Positions 48,768 to 61,512 of a stretch of 64,000 nucleotides of DNA are shown here, piece by piece. This DNA comes from Zhengitettix transpicula (Eukaryota > Arthropoda > Insecta > Orthoptera > Tetrigidae): the NCBI GenBank assembly GCA_037074705.1, contig CM073590.1, positions 112,736,100-112,800,099 on the forward strand, written 5' to 3'. The notes under the pieces are model-generated. The model did not search any database, was not told the origin of the DNA, and was given only the letters and a program-made list of their open reading frames with translations. A program made the translations under genes and the position numbers. The stretch's first letter is position 1, and every line of letters starts with the position of its first letter.

Positions 48768-48975
48768 GAGCGATGACGTCACCGACCTGCGCGCGCAGTA
48801 TTTTTATACAAAAATTTACCCATTTTTAAGTAAAATTCCTTCGACATTTATGCTAGTTATCTCACCCCCGTACATCATTTTAACGGGTCTTGAAGAATAT
48901 ATAATTTATTGCAATATGTCCACGCGTTTAAATTTCTACAGACAATATGAGCAAACGTACAAATATACATAATTT
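48768..48975 (+). repeat. Interspersed repeat R-B, partial diverged copy
   Basis: Shares GACGTCAC, TATGCTAG-TTATCTCACCCC, CTTGAAGAATAT and GTCCACGCG-TTAAAT with 35400-35600 and 50480-50690. Confidence 0.6.
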
Positions 48976-49985
48976 TTATTATATAGACACAAATATGCAA
49001 ATCATTCAACATCTAGGTCTTATGTAATATTAAAATGTAGAACAAAAATATATACTAAAATTTATAAAAGCAATTTTAGAGATAATTTGAGAAAACCGTT
49101 AGAAAATTAATTAATTATTGACGATTTATATTTTCCAGTTACAAGAAAATACGTAAAACTCGTTACCCTAAAATTCTAGGGGTATTAGGTGACGAATCTA
49201 ATGGTTATTTCGTTTATTTCTACCGTAACAAAAATTTTTTCTCTGAACGCCTGGTAAACTTCAATATTTATACAAAGATAGTGATTAATTATCGCTTTTT
49301 CAAGTACCTGTACAGGGGCGAACTGTGTAGCCAGTGACGAGGAATCCGAACCGGGAACCAACGCGGTGGGCTACACGGGAGCTTCTTTGCTGAAAACAGC
49401 TCCACGTTGCTGTTTTGGGAGGTAACAATCTTCAAGTTATCGCCAGGACTGTGGCAGAACATTACTGATCCATGTACACACCCTTTTGGCGTGAGAAAAA
49501 CGAGGGTAAACATTCAAGATTTTGTGGCAATTCAACGAACTGTAAGCTCTAAAATCGGTAATTTTTATTTATAGTCAAGTACTTTCATTCAGCTCAATTA
49601 TTTACGTTTAAAGTTCAAATGCTGTGATATTGGATTAGTGAGTTTCGATCTGCAATACCCTGTACAGAGAGTTTCAAATTAAATTAAAAGCCGAAGTAAT
49701 GTAATTATTGTCTATTCATGTTATAACTTCCGTGGTAACATGCAGTCATTCTGCTGGCACCCATCAAGTTGAACGAAATTTTATTGTAATTAAACGATGT
49801 CAGTATTTAAAAATATAATCGTGTTAATAAAGATTTTTTGTTTAAAATTACAATTTTTTTGTGTACTACTAATGGCGATATTCGAATCGGGGTTACAGAC
49901 GTGGATGTTTATGAATCTGCGAGCAGCTGAGTTGTGTGACGTCAGCGATGCAGCTATGATGGCGAATATTAATTTCAATTCTTTA
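48976..49985. other. Gene-free stretch
   Basis: Nothing beyond short frames was recognised. Confidence 0.45.
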
Positions 49986-49987
49986 TA

Positions 49988-50700
49988 TTTATTAACTAGG
50001 TGGGTGCCCGGCGTAGCCCGTGTACTTATTTATGTAAACCAGAAAAAGTATTTAATTCTACATTAATCTTTAGTCATGAAGTGATTTTACTTACCTATGC
50101 AGAGAGCATCAACACTCAATCCCCGGTGCTATAAAATACATTGAATTTTATTGCATCAATGGCAACAAACATACCTTCGCATTTCTTCTTAAATATACTC
50201 ATTGAGTATTGTAGGTTATAATTGTCCCTCAGTCTTCAGACATGACGAAAGATTAATTTGATGAAATTCATAGCTACATTCAAAATGTAAACATATGGTC
50301 GCCATATTGAAGCCACTAGTATGGCATGAATATTAACTTACATTTTCCGCAAGGACCGTAAATAACTTCGTATTGTTTTTATTATCATTGGAAGGAATAT
50401 TGCTGGATAAAAATTATACTTTTATTCAATGAAAATAATTCTAATTTATTTCATTACGAAAAAAGGAACTTTTCCTTTCTAGTCGCGTAGTAACGTCTCT
50501 CCCTCGCGTGACATCACAGTCTCTTGGAGCGCAGTAATTTAACACCAAATTATCACGTTTTTCAATTATAATTCTTCCCACATTTATGCTAGGAGTTTCT
50601 CACCCCCACCGTGCAGTTTTTCGAGTCTTGAAGAATAATTGTACCAATTTTTGTTTCAATATGTAACCGCGTTTAAATTAGTATAGAAATAAACATAAAT
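49988..50700 (+). repeat. Interspersed repeat R-B, copy 2
   Basis: Begins ACTAACTAGGTGGGTGCCCGG and aligns with 35075-35640, with some insertions. Class unknown, possibly the 3' end of a non-LTR element. Confidence 0.7.
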
Positions 50701-51043
50701 ACTTTTTTATTTGAATCGTTAATTAAATTCGTTGTTTCGAAAGTTACTGTTGTACATTTAGTAGTTTTTATGATTGTTTGTACCCATAGAGACATATTTC
50801 CTAATGGACCTTCCTTCTTCTCTTTATTGCAGTCTCTAATATAACAATTGTATGATAATAACCATGATGACTAAATTTTAACATTTTATAACATTGTAAG
50901 ATATAATTGCAAATACGACTATAATGATTTAATAATTTCGTCATGACTGAAGCGTCCTGAAAAATAATTTTTGATCATCTTATTATTAAATTGTTTCATA
51001 TTTGCAGTTACAATACGGTATAATGTTTCATTATGACGTCAAC

Positions 51044-51337
51044 CTAACAATTGTCCACCCAATACATAACGAACGCCATAATCTGCCACATCAACTTCGA
51101 TTTATCAAAAAATGTACCTGCCCTCAGGTACACCTGTTGGCCACAACTTTTCAGCACTCCCTTATTTTTACACAGCCACACAAATCCATCTGCCGCATTA
51201 CTGTTCTTGGCAATACTCAGCATACCCCCACATTTCCTACAGGGATGCGTCACCACCTTCCACCTCATTAAGTATTGTGACAGAAGCTGCTTATCGTCAC
51301 ATATTCTCATCCATGTTCTACAATTCATATTCTGCAA
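51044..51337 (-). pseudogene. Possible Merlin/IS1016-like transposase N-terminal fragment
   Basis: A 97-residue frame holds a zinc-ribbon-like pattern (THPCRKCGG then VWLCKN...SCGQQ) followed by RAGTFFDKSKLMWQIMAFVM and YWVDNC. This resembles the domain before the DDE core in Merlin (ISXO2/IS1016-type) transposases: C-x2-C, W-C-...-C, R-G-S-F-F-x-x-S-x-L, Y-W. The DDE part is not seen downstream. A TTTCTTGCAG just upstream could be a splice acceptor. The family call is inference from pattern memory. Confidence 0.45.
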
Positions 51338-51474
51338 GAAATGAAAACGGTATTAGTTGCATTTAATTACATTCTTTAAGTTCGCTACTCTGAAAACTGA
51401 ACGACTTGAAATAAAGCAAGAAATACTCACAATTACAAATATTCACGTTCTTACGAAAGATCGAAAATCGTTGA

Positions 51475-52862
51475 AGTACGTAATAAATCAGGAAATTGAA
51501 AACTAACAACTAATAACTAATTATTAACGAAGGCATGACTTAAAGGAAAACGTGAACAAGATTGTGGAGAACAAAAAATACTCACATAAACATTAACGTT
51601 TACGTTTACACTGTAAAATATCTGACGCCCCCCCCCCCTAGTGGGAGACTCGACGTAGGTGAATGGGGGGGGGGGGGGCAAGTTCTTGAGCGCGACACAG
51701 ACTCGTAGCAAGAATCTCTTCTACTTTACATTGTTGACAATGTACTGGAAATAGAAATAAGGAATTCTAACATCCGGAAAACTGCTTTACAAGACATATG
51801 ACATTACTAATAATTACTAGTAATACTAATTTACTTAAATGTTTACTTGAATGTTTTATGAAAACATTCCTTCTGTCATTACGAACCTGATAACCAGACA
51901 CCTTGAACTTCTAACCTCGTCAATTACACAGATTATCCTAATACTTGACAATTAAGTTTTCTTCACAGTGGTGACATGAAACTTGCAAATATATTGCTCT
52001 AGTATTTTATTTTCAATTTATTGAAAAAAAATAAATAGTGAATATTAATTTCATAAATATGTTCACGGCAGATTAATACATACAAAGGGAAGGAGTGGGT
52101 TGCAAAATTGTTACAGATATAATTTCTATTTGACTTGAGGAGTCTTCATTACCGTTCGTTTAGTTTCGGATTTATTATTTCATAATAAATATATTCCTAT
52201 TTCTATTACTTCACACAATAGAGCCACGCGCTTGCTTCTCTTGATTTCCATAACCAAATAGTATATTTTTTATGTTATTTATTTCACCCAGAGAAATACA
52301 AAAACCAAGAAGAAACAATTACGTATATATTACGGGACTGTCCCTTTGTTCACATCAGAAGCTAACAATTAGTTCAAGTGGATTGTTAGTTATTGTCAGG
52401 CGAGTGTTATTGTTTCGTACGGATCCAGTAAGCTGACTTCCATTTCAGTTAAATTTAGGAAATCCAAAGTTCAATTTTAATTTCTGTAATTTCCGTCTAC
52501 TTGATTTTTAATTTAATTTATTTTAAAAGGAGACTCAAAGACGCCGAGCCTGCATTTAAAGTCACAAAAGTCCCAGACTCTGATATCAAACACGGACTAC
52601 GGAATAAATCAAATTGTCCGGTAGATGGCGGTGTTGTTATACCATAAACAATTTTCTCAAATTTAATGTGCGTTATCGGGATGAATCCAGTATTTCTGCT
52701 ATTATCAGTCGTGGTTTTGGAATAAATTGTTAACTATTTTTCTAAAATTGTAATTCTGAGTATTTCTTGTTCACGTTTTCCTCTAAGTCGTGCCTTCGTT
52801 AATAATTAGTTATCAACGTTAGTTTTCAATTTCCAGATCTTTTACGTACGAGCAACTACTAT
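51475..52862. repeat. Inverted repeat pair, about 105-115 bp arms
   Basis: 51475-51590 and 52755-52862 are inverted copies (GGAAATTGAAAACTAAC, TAACTAATTATTAACGAAGG, GAAAACGTGAACAAG and complements). The 1.2 kb between holds no ORF. They may be the ends of one non-autonomous element or two inserted copies of one repeat. Confidence 0.75.
51628..51678. repeat. Poly(C)11 and poly(G)14 facing each other
   Basis: C run at 51628-51638 and G run at 51665-51678 separated by 26 bases, so the two can pair. Confidence 0.9.
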
Positions 52863-53239
52863 ATTTAGAAAAAAGTGATTGTCAATTTTGTTCTCGTTTA
52901 CAATTTATGGCATTATTCGTTTACATCACACACTGTGCGAATAGACTTTATTAGAATGTAATTAAATTAAAAGTATACTTGCTGCTGCTATTACTTTTTT
53001 CTACTTATCTGTGAAGCGGGTGTTGACGTAGTTCCGAAAAATCCGCTAGATGGCGTTGTTCGTCGTCTGCTTGCGTTCAGTTGCGGAAGTGACGTCACGA
53101 TTTTCAATTATATCTCCGTAATTAAAATTGCTTTGTGAAAATAGTGTCTCCCAAGTGTTTTAGAATATTCATAGCTTCATGTATGTAAAATTTCATGATA
53201 ATAGGCCGTTTCTAAAACCGAATTTGGGCATCGGGAAGC
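52863..53239. other. Flank of the Penelope-like element
   Basis: No gene seen; may include its 3' untranslated part. Confidence 0.4.
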
Positions 53240-55113
53240 CATGACACCTTCGTTTTCTTATCTCGTAATGTTGGAATAATGGGATCACAAGGATTACTGA
53301 TTTAGTAGCATGTCTCTCTGTTAATGAGATTATCCCGGATGCTAATTTAAATCTATTCCAACATCACACTATCACGCCAATTTTGAGCATGTTTTAATTT
53401 AATAGTGTCAGAAAAACACATTTTATGCCCTGTCTATGGCATGTTCTGCCACCGCTGACTTATTTGGCTGCTGGAGTTTGAGATGTCTTTGGTGTTCTGT
53501 GCATCTATCCGTTACCGTGCGAATAGTTTGGCCGCATTCACACAGTAGACCCCAGGAGTACGAAGTCCTATACTGTCTTTAACCGAGCCAAGCATTTCTT
53601 TAATTTTCTTCTGTGGATAGAACACCGTGTCAATGTTAAACTTGGCCTGTTGGCGTCCTATTCGGCTGTCGGCGAAAGGAATGTAAGCATGATTGTCTGC
53701 ATTTTCCTCTACCGTTCTCTCCCTTTGGAGCACAAGTGCCCTCTTTATATGGCCGGGATTGTATCCGTTCAGGCGGAAAACGGCTATATTGCCTTTGTCC
53801 GATACCAACCTGGCCCTGTGGACTAAGGTTGAGAGAACTACATTCTTCTGTGCCAGATGGTGAAAGTTGCTGGCATGCAAGTACCGATGGGTATGTGTGG
53901 CTTTCCGATAAACGGAGTGGCCCAGTCCACCATCTTGTTTGCTCCGGATTAGAACATCTAGGAAGGGGAGGCACCCATTCTCCTCCAACTCCATTGTAAA
54001 TTTTATGTTAGAATGCAGAAAGTTGATTATAAAATTTTCCACCATACTTGGAAGTATGTGGTAGTTAGTGTCTACATAGATCGGTTATTCCCGGGGAGAA
54101 ATGCATCTCCAGAAGTTTTAGTGCATCCTTAATAGGTACACGCGTGAACAACGAAACATCAAAGCTAACAAGAAGGTCGTCATCATCTAACTTCATGAAA
54201 TGTGCTGAGTTTTTGATGTGATGTTGACTTTTACAACAAATGGACCTAGTCTCTTTGTCAAATTCTTGACAAGGTTGTATGTTACGCAACCAATAGTCCA
54301 TAGATCCTCGGAGGTGCCGGGGCTACTTGTCTAAGCCTTTTGATAATTTCTGAAGGAAGGCCTGACACCTTCAGAAGCGTGGCCGTCTTTCGGGTCGCGA
54401 GTTATCAACCGATAACTAGGATCATTAAGCAGATTCAACATCTTTTTCCAGTATTCGTCAGCTGTGTGTATGACCGTGGCATTTCCTTTATCTGGTGCCG
54501 ATACCACCGTGTTCGGGTCCTTCCGCTCACCTGCGGTCATGTTGGATTTTGGTGGTCTAGATCTGCAGATGGTACGGCATACCTCTTGCCTTATCTCCTG
54601 GTCTACTCCTGATGGAAGCTTGTAGATAGCCTGCTCAACACCACAGATAATGTCTCTGGTCGGAACCATATTCTGAGTTGGGGCAAAGTTTAGACCCTTA
54701 CAGAGAGCAGAGGTGGTGTTAGCATCCAGCTCCTTTCCTGATAGGTTAACAATCATCCATTGTGCCACTGGAGCGTTCTCAGTCTTAGATGGTTTTGGTA
54801 GCCACTCAAACTTTCTAATTTGCCTAATACTAGTCGTCTTCAAGAATTTCTGCATGTGGGCAGTGATGATATTGTCCACAAGATATCAAATCGTGTTTGA
54901 CATTCAGCCTGCCAGCAGGAGGTGTTCTGACAGTAGTTTGCAGCCTATGGCATCAAGTTCATGTTGAACGTGATGAATTTGCTCTCTAACTAGAGCCATA
55001 CTGGCTTGTTGTAGTATCTGACATGACAGAGAAGTCCAAATAGGGTAACTAAAGTTCCATGAATTTAGGAAGTGTCCTGGGACTGACAATGTGACAAGAA
55101 TGCCAAGTTGCAA
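53240..55113 (-). mobile_element. Penelope-like retroelement, RT core deleted, frames broken
   Basis: Minus-strand frames in order: 55113-54904 (QQASMALVREQIHHVQHELD), 54879-54331 (KFEWLPKP... then VVSAPDKGNATVIHTADEYW, the RT1-2 region), 54301-54065 (DDDDLLVSFDVSLFTRVPIK, RT3), 54045-53512 (NIKFTMELEENGCLPFLDVL and the thumb, ending LRTPGVYCV, the start of a GIY-YIG-type endonuclease). After a break the endonuclease continues near 53500-53420 (TGHKMCFSDTIKLKHAQNWR). The segment that should carry the QTDGVAMGSPLSP and YVDDT motifs is missing between 54065 and 54045, so this copy cannot be active. Confidence 0.9.
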
Positions 55114-57847
55114 AGCAACTTATCTCTCCGTTGTCTAAGTATATCCTCCCCTTAGAGGTGCATGATCAAATATTGAAGACTTTACAAAAAGATTTATCAA
55201 ATGGCTTAAAATTAATTTGGTAAAGTATAGACCAGCAGACTAAGAAGAGGTAACAAAAATTGAAATGCCAAGAAGTAAAATAAAATACTGCAGACCAAGT
55301 CATATATAAACAACACAAAAATATATAAAACACAATAATTCTCAGATAAGTGTAATAATTTTTGTGTTTGTGTAAACATAGTAAAAATTTTTGCAAAGAA
55401 TGCTCCGACGAAATTTTTTGAAGAAAGTTGACAGACTGAATAACTTACTGGAGAATATAATTATTTACTAATGATATCTATGTACAAAAATATTTTCAAG
55501 TTTGCACAAACTTAACTGCTGAAATGTCAATTTAGCCATAACATTTGTACAAAGCACTCCTTTTAAATTCAATTCACAAATCCTCATATAATTAATTATT
55601 ACAAATTTGTTTTATTTAACTTTTACACCTGAAGAGGTTCTCAAATATAAGTACAACACATTATGTTCTATAATGGTTATAATCCATAAAAACTTCTGAC
55701 TAATTGGTTAGTTATTCCATTAATTAAAAAAGACCGATAAATATAATTATTAATTGAGTTTTCTTAATGTAATTACTGTAATGAATAGTGTTTGATTACA
55801 AGAATAAAATAGCAAGAGTAATTACTTTTATATTCAATTCAAATGTTTAATTTGATTAAATAAAAAAAGGCAGTCTTGTTTAAGGGAATGTAATGTATGT
55901 GCTCTTTCATGTATGGTGTTGGCCTCTGACAGTGGATGATGTGAGGTTGATTTGTGTTTTAATTAAATACACAATTTAAGTTACTATCAACCAAATTATA
56001 TTTCCCTATATTCAGTATACATGTGCACGTGTAACACTCTCGTTGAATGACCGGCTATACTGATTTGTCAATGCACGCGATGGCAGAGTGATGCCAACTT
56101 TACATGCCTGGTGTCAACTTATAATTTCCCTATTATTCACATATTTAAATCTCATTTATTTGTACATGATTATTTACATATTTACAAATATCCATCCATG
56201 TATATATACATACATACACACACATACACCTACAAAGGTATGAACGAATATTCTATGTCACCCAACAACCTGGTTAAAATTGTTGCAGGTGTTGACTGCT
56301 CACAGTAAAGCAAGTTCACAGACTGCAGATATCAGCTCACATATAGGCACTTTGGAACTGCAGCACATTCACTTGATATTATTACTAACATTTAATCTTA
56401 TTAGTCCTTTGTTTTTAATTATCTCTTTATACAATATAAAATCCTTAAGCTTAATGTCGGTAAACATCCCCCGTTTATGAAAGAGATACAAAAATCTTTG
56501 TATGGAACTGTGCCCTGCACAGTGCTAGCTGTGAGGTGTTTGACAGTTGTGCACATACACACAAAGCTACATGTGTGGTTGCAAGGCAGTGAGGGCACGG
56601 TCGTTCCCACAATGCCAACCCTGGCTTGTTAGTTATGAAAATCCTCTTGACAATTCCCATGAGCATATCAGAGACAGAACACAACTTTTCAACATTGAAA
56701 AGAATACAACATTTTCTAAGAAGCACTATGAATTTGGAAACACTAAATGCTCTTGCAGTGCTTTCTATTTAGAATAATTCCTCAGTTTTCAACTTGAGAT
56801 TAAGGGGAAAATTATTGATCATTTTACACAAATTAAAACAAGAATAATGTATTTCATTTTTAAAGGGATAGATTAAGCTTGACCTGTAATAATTTAGGTT
56901 AAAGTATGTAAAAAATGTTTGATTTTGTTCTTTTAGGAATTTATCAAGTTTTTGAGTAAATTTTCTTTTTATACATGTTTTGTTTTACACAATTTTAAAA
57001 CAAAGGCTAAAAATATTCTTGAGCAGCAACCCCACTAATTTTAGCTATGAACTGCCACTGTATCCAACCCAGAAAGAACTTAAGTGTATGTGCAAACTAT
57101 TTTATTTCACAAGTATTATAGAATAGTGTAATGATGAACGCTTAATAAGGGTATATCCTAAACTGTGGACTTTATCTCAACTTGAATTTGATTAAATTCT
57201 AATAAATATCTGTGGTAAGTTTATTTTATTAATATTTCTGGAATCTTTGTATACATTATATTCTTTACATTAATATTTTGATATAAGTATGGAGCAGCAT
57301 TAGCAAGCCCTGCCTATAAGAGTCAGGTGAAATGTGTAAGGTCCATGGACGTGTTTCAGTCTTGCAGTAATTGTTTTGCTAGTGGGTATATTGTAAGCAA
57401 TGAAATTATCATTCTATTGTGCATTTGTTATCAATTAAATAGAAAAATAATCGACTACTACTTTTCCTAGATGTTGAACCAAAAAATTGATGTGTCTATT
57501 CTGTATCTATCAGATATAATCATTAGTTTGGCAGGAGAGTAAATATGATTAATGAATACATACATACATAATATATGTTCTTTTCATTATATAAATATTG
57601 GAATCATATGAATTATTCTACACTTTTCTTGCATAAAGATATTGAATTTCCTTTCAGGATGTCAGAAACGTTTGCCTTAATTTATTATATATGTGTCTTT
57701 CAATTTATTTAGTACATAATAAACATTTAAAATGAATAACTTTAAGCTACAGTAAACCAATGTTGCAGGGTATGTGAAGTTGTTTACCAAATGTTGTAAA
57801 GTACACTTTGAATGGCTAACCATTTATTTCTTATAAAGCTTCAATTT
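55114..57847. other. Gene-free stretch before GTPBP10
   Basis: Short frames only; a CA/TA-rich microsatellite at about 56198-56235. No exon recognised. Confidence 0.5.
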
Positions 57848-57853
57848 TTTATT
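57848..57853 (-). terminator. Polyadenylation signal for GTPBP10
   Basis: AATAAA on the minus strand about 117 bp after the stop at 57970, which supports that stop as the real end. Confidence 0.55.
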
Positions 57854-57969
57854 GAAATATAAATTAAATAAAACAATGAAGTTTATCTACATGCTTGGAA
57901 ACTAAATGTTCCAATGCATGGCACAGTATTTTTTTAAAAAAAATACTACTGCAAAATATAATGTAAAAT

Positions 57970-60900
57970 TCATACCAATTTTCTTGCACTTTCTTTGGTA
58001 CGAGACCTAATAGTCTCTAATAATTCAAATTCTTTATCTGCATTTGCTATATCTGCATAATAATCGATCACTTCTCTTATTCTCTTCTTTACCTTTTCAA
58101 CACTGTTCTTATCATGTAATGCTGATATTGATAAAATGTCATCAAATTTCAACAGACAGTTTGGTCTGAAAGCTTCTGGAACATCCACTAAAGCATCTAC
58201 AAAGTAAAATATAATGCACACCAATTACTATAAATGTCACATTTATAACATTAAACATTTATTGCTTAAGTTAAATGAATGTAAGTATCTTTGTAAATTA
58301 TTTAAATTCAAACTCAGTTTTGGAATCACGTCTTTGATAATAAAGTATTGCAAAATATTAAGTTATCCCTGTTAAATAAATAGTTTATTTATTATTATTA
58401 TTAAGTTGATTTTTCTGTTGTTTTCCAATTCTGTTAGTTGGTTTGTTTCTGGACTATTGCATATTTTTCTTACAATGATTAAAATGCTTATAACACTGTT
58501 AGAACATTTTCTGTAGAAAACATTTTGGTGTAAATTGAAATATGTTTAGTGACTATAAAGTACCATATACAGTGTAGATATTTTACTTGAAATTTAAACC
58601 AAAAAAATGGGGTGGATATTATATCAAAATTAAAGATGGTAGACTCTGAAACCTACATTTACTGTAAATATTTGGAAAGCGATTCTTACGAAGAACGGCC
58701 ACAATGCTTTGCATTTTCTTTTTTGTCACTTGGGATATTCAAACATGGACAGATTGCCTATTCCTAACAGATTACAAGAGCAATTATAATTATCAACTTG
58801 AAAGGACTGTTGCTTCATTAGTCTTGAGTTGTTAAAATAGTGTGTAAGAAAAATAATAAATTTTTTGGTATAAAAAATTATATTTTCTTAATTTTTCCCC
58901 CCGTAAGCAGGATGAGAAAATAGGGGTGTATGTCTAAGACAACTGCACAGTATACACGATTTTAAATGGGTAATTTAGCCACAATGACTCACCTTCAAGG
59001 TTATGTAATTTAGGCTTTATCATTTCAAACATATTATTTGCCCCTTCCTTATCCATCTTATTAACAAGAAGTATTGAAGGTTTATTTAAAAGTGATTCTT
59101 GATACAGTTCCAGTTCCTGTGTTTAAAAAAATACATTAGATTAATAAGGATAACTTACAAATTATAGTATAAATAAAGCCCAATAGTTTAAAACAAAGGT
59201 TTAATATGCATAGATATGATGTCATAATGAAACATTTGCAAAGTTTTGAATTATAATATAATAAAATATTTTAAGCTAAAGTTATACGAAAGGACAATCA
59301 AATTATTTTCAGGAACAATTGATGAATTTATTATATTCATGTTTTTCTATGCAGTAATGTCAAATGTCACAAGAAAGTTTGATTTTGCTCTTTTTATAAC
59401 CATTACTTCTTTAAAGTATTTTTTGTATTAAAATGATAATTATCAACTTATTAGTTTTTATCACAACTATCAGTCACAATTATCATTCATTACAGTTATA
59501 ATAATATTATCTGGCTATACCACATCTTTTCTCCAGGCTTGAATACACGTTTTAATAAGTCATTAATAAACTATGAAAAATTATAAAAATTACACAGTAA
59601 AGGGATGAAGTTCAAGATGGAAGAACCAACTACACTTTCCAATAAGGAGATTTAGTGCTCTTTGATGAAACATTACTGGATATTTGGAATACAAAAATTT
59701 TTCAATCGATTAAAATTATTGTTAGACTCGTGTTAACACAACTAAGCATTGATTATGGTCTTATGGAAGGAAATCATGACTTCATTCTGTTTTTGTGTTC
59801 AAATCAGTTCAATCATATGTTTCAGATGTTATAATTAGTAGTTTGATATCACAACTATTTGGTTATGCAAGTCGGAGAAGAAAATTGAAGGTCTTCAGTA
59901 TTTGAGAAGAAACACGTACAGTCAAGGTTTCCAGTATATGAAAAGAAACATACACAGTACACACAGCAATATTTTGGCCCCAAGGTTTGAGAGAACAGAT
60001 GTACTATTGTATGAGTTGCTATGCCTGCTATATCATGAATTCTTAGAGAAATAAAACTCTGTTACACAACTCAGTTCTTCCTCATTCATAAACATGATAA
60101 AATCCTAGACTAATCAAGTCTATAATTATACCGGAAGTAATTTAATTTTTATGAGGAAAAATACTCTAAAGCATTCCACTTAATTATTTTGAATCTAATC
60201 ATATGATTGGTGATTTTAATTGAGCAGAACACAAGATAAGAAGATACTACATATCACAATTGTTTGAAATTTTCAGTACAAATGCATAAAATTATGTATA
60301 TGTTATATGCTTCATTACCCCAAGCAACCTAAGTAAAATAATAAGACATCAGTGATGGTATTACCAATACTCTGACCCAACACATAATATGCTACATTTC
60401 TAATTCCAACTATATAATTTCCAATAGTGTCTAATTTTCTTATTAAGGTTCTTAAAATTATGAAAAATTAATTCTTCCTAAATTAATTTATGTACTGTAG
60501 CACATGAACACATATGCAACAACCACACCTATTACAATGGCAAGATGAGTAAATTTCATGATCAATGATTAAAATATGTAGAAAAACAAAAATAAAACTC
60601 CACTTATAATTTCTCTTAGGCAGCAATTTGTAATTTTACTAAGAATTAAAATTATAATGGACAATAATACCTTGTTTAGTAGAAGTACTGTATCAATACA
60701 GGAACGAGAAGGATAATCAGGACCCAACTGGAATCCTTCAATATCCACAACTAGAAGAAGTAGATTGGTTCGTTCCACATGCCTCAGAAAGCGGTGTCCT
60801 AAACCAATATTAACATGTGCACCCTCAATAAGACCAGGAAGGTCTGCTAATGTTATTTGACGGTAGTCTGGATATTCTACAATTCCCAACTGTGGACGCA

Positions 60901-61451
60901 ATGTAGTAACTACAACAAATTATCGTTATATTATTGTAACTATGTATATATACAAAACCTAAAAGTACAACCTAGTGAATAATATTTAACACATTTCAAA
61001 ATGTTCAATAACAGTTCATTTGTATGAAGATAATTTAATACACTTTAAATTAAATCTGAAAGGCTGTTTAGAAGTGACCAAGAATAATATTCTCCCTTAG
61101 ATTATAATTTATAAATTATTATGCTCCAAATAACAGAGATAAAAGGGATTTGATGAATAACAAATATTTATGGTATAGTTATTTGATACTCCAACGTCTC
61201 AGTTGTTTTAGCAGCTCGTTACATAATTTTATTTTGCATTGCCCTTTTCGACAATTTAACTGTCTCGATAATGTTAAGTGTTCATATTGTTGGAGCGCTT
61301 TATCTTTCTCTTGCAATTCAACGGCGCCCAAGTCGCTGTCGGATATTTGTCCGAAAGTTGTTTCGTTGTTCAATAATTTTCGCTATCCGTTAGTAGAGAA
61401 TTTTTTTTTTTCCCCCTTTACGAAACTCATGTTTTTATCGCTGTTCTAAGC

Positions 61452-61512
<61 letters not shown>

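Noticed and set aside
53636..53999. Open frames on both strands over the Penelope-like element (53636-53974 minus, 53736-53999 plus)
   Set aside because: Shadow frames of the element's own 53512-54045 coding frame.
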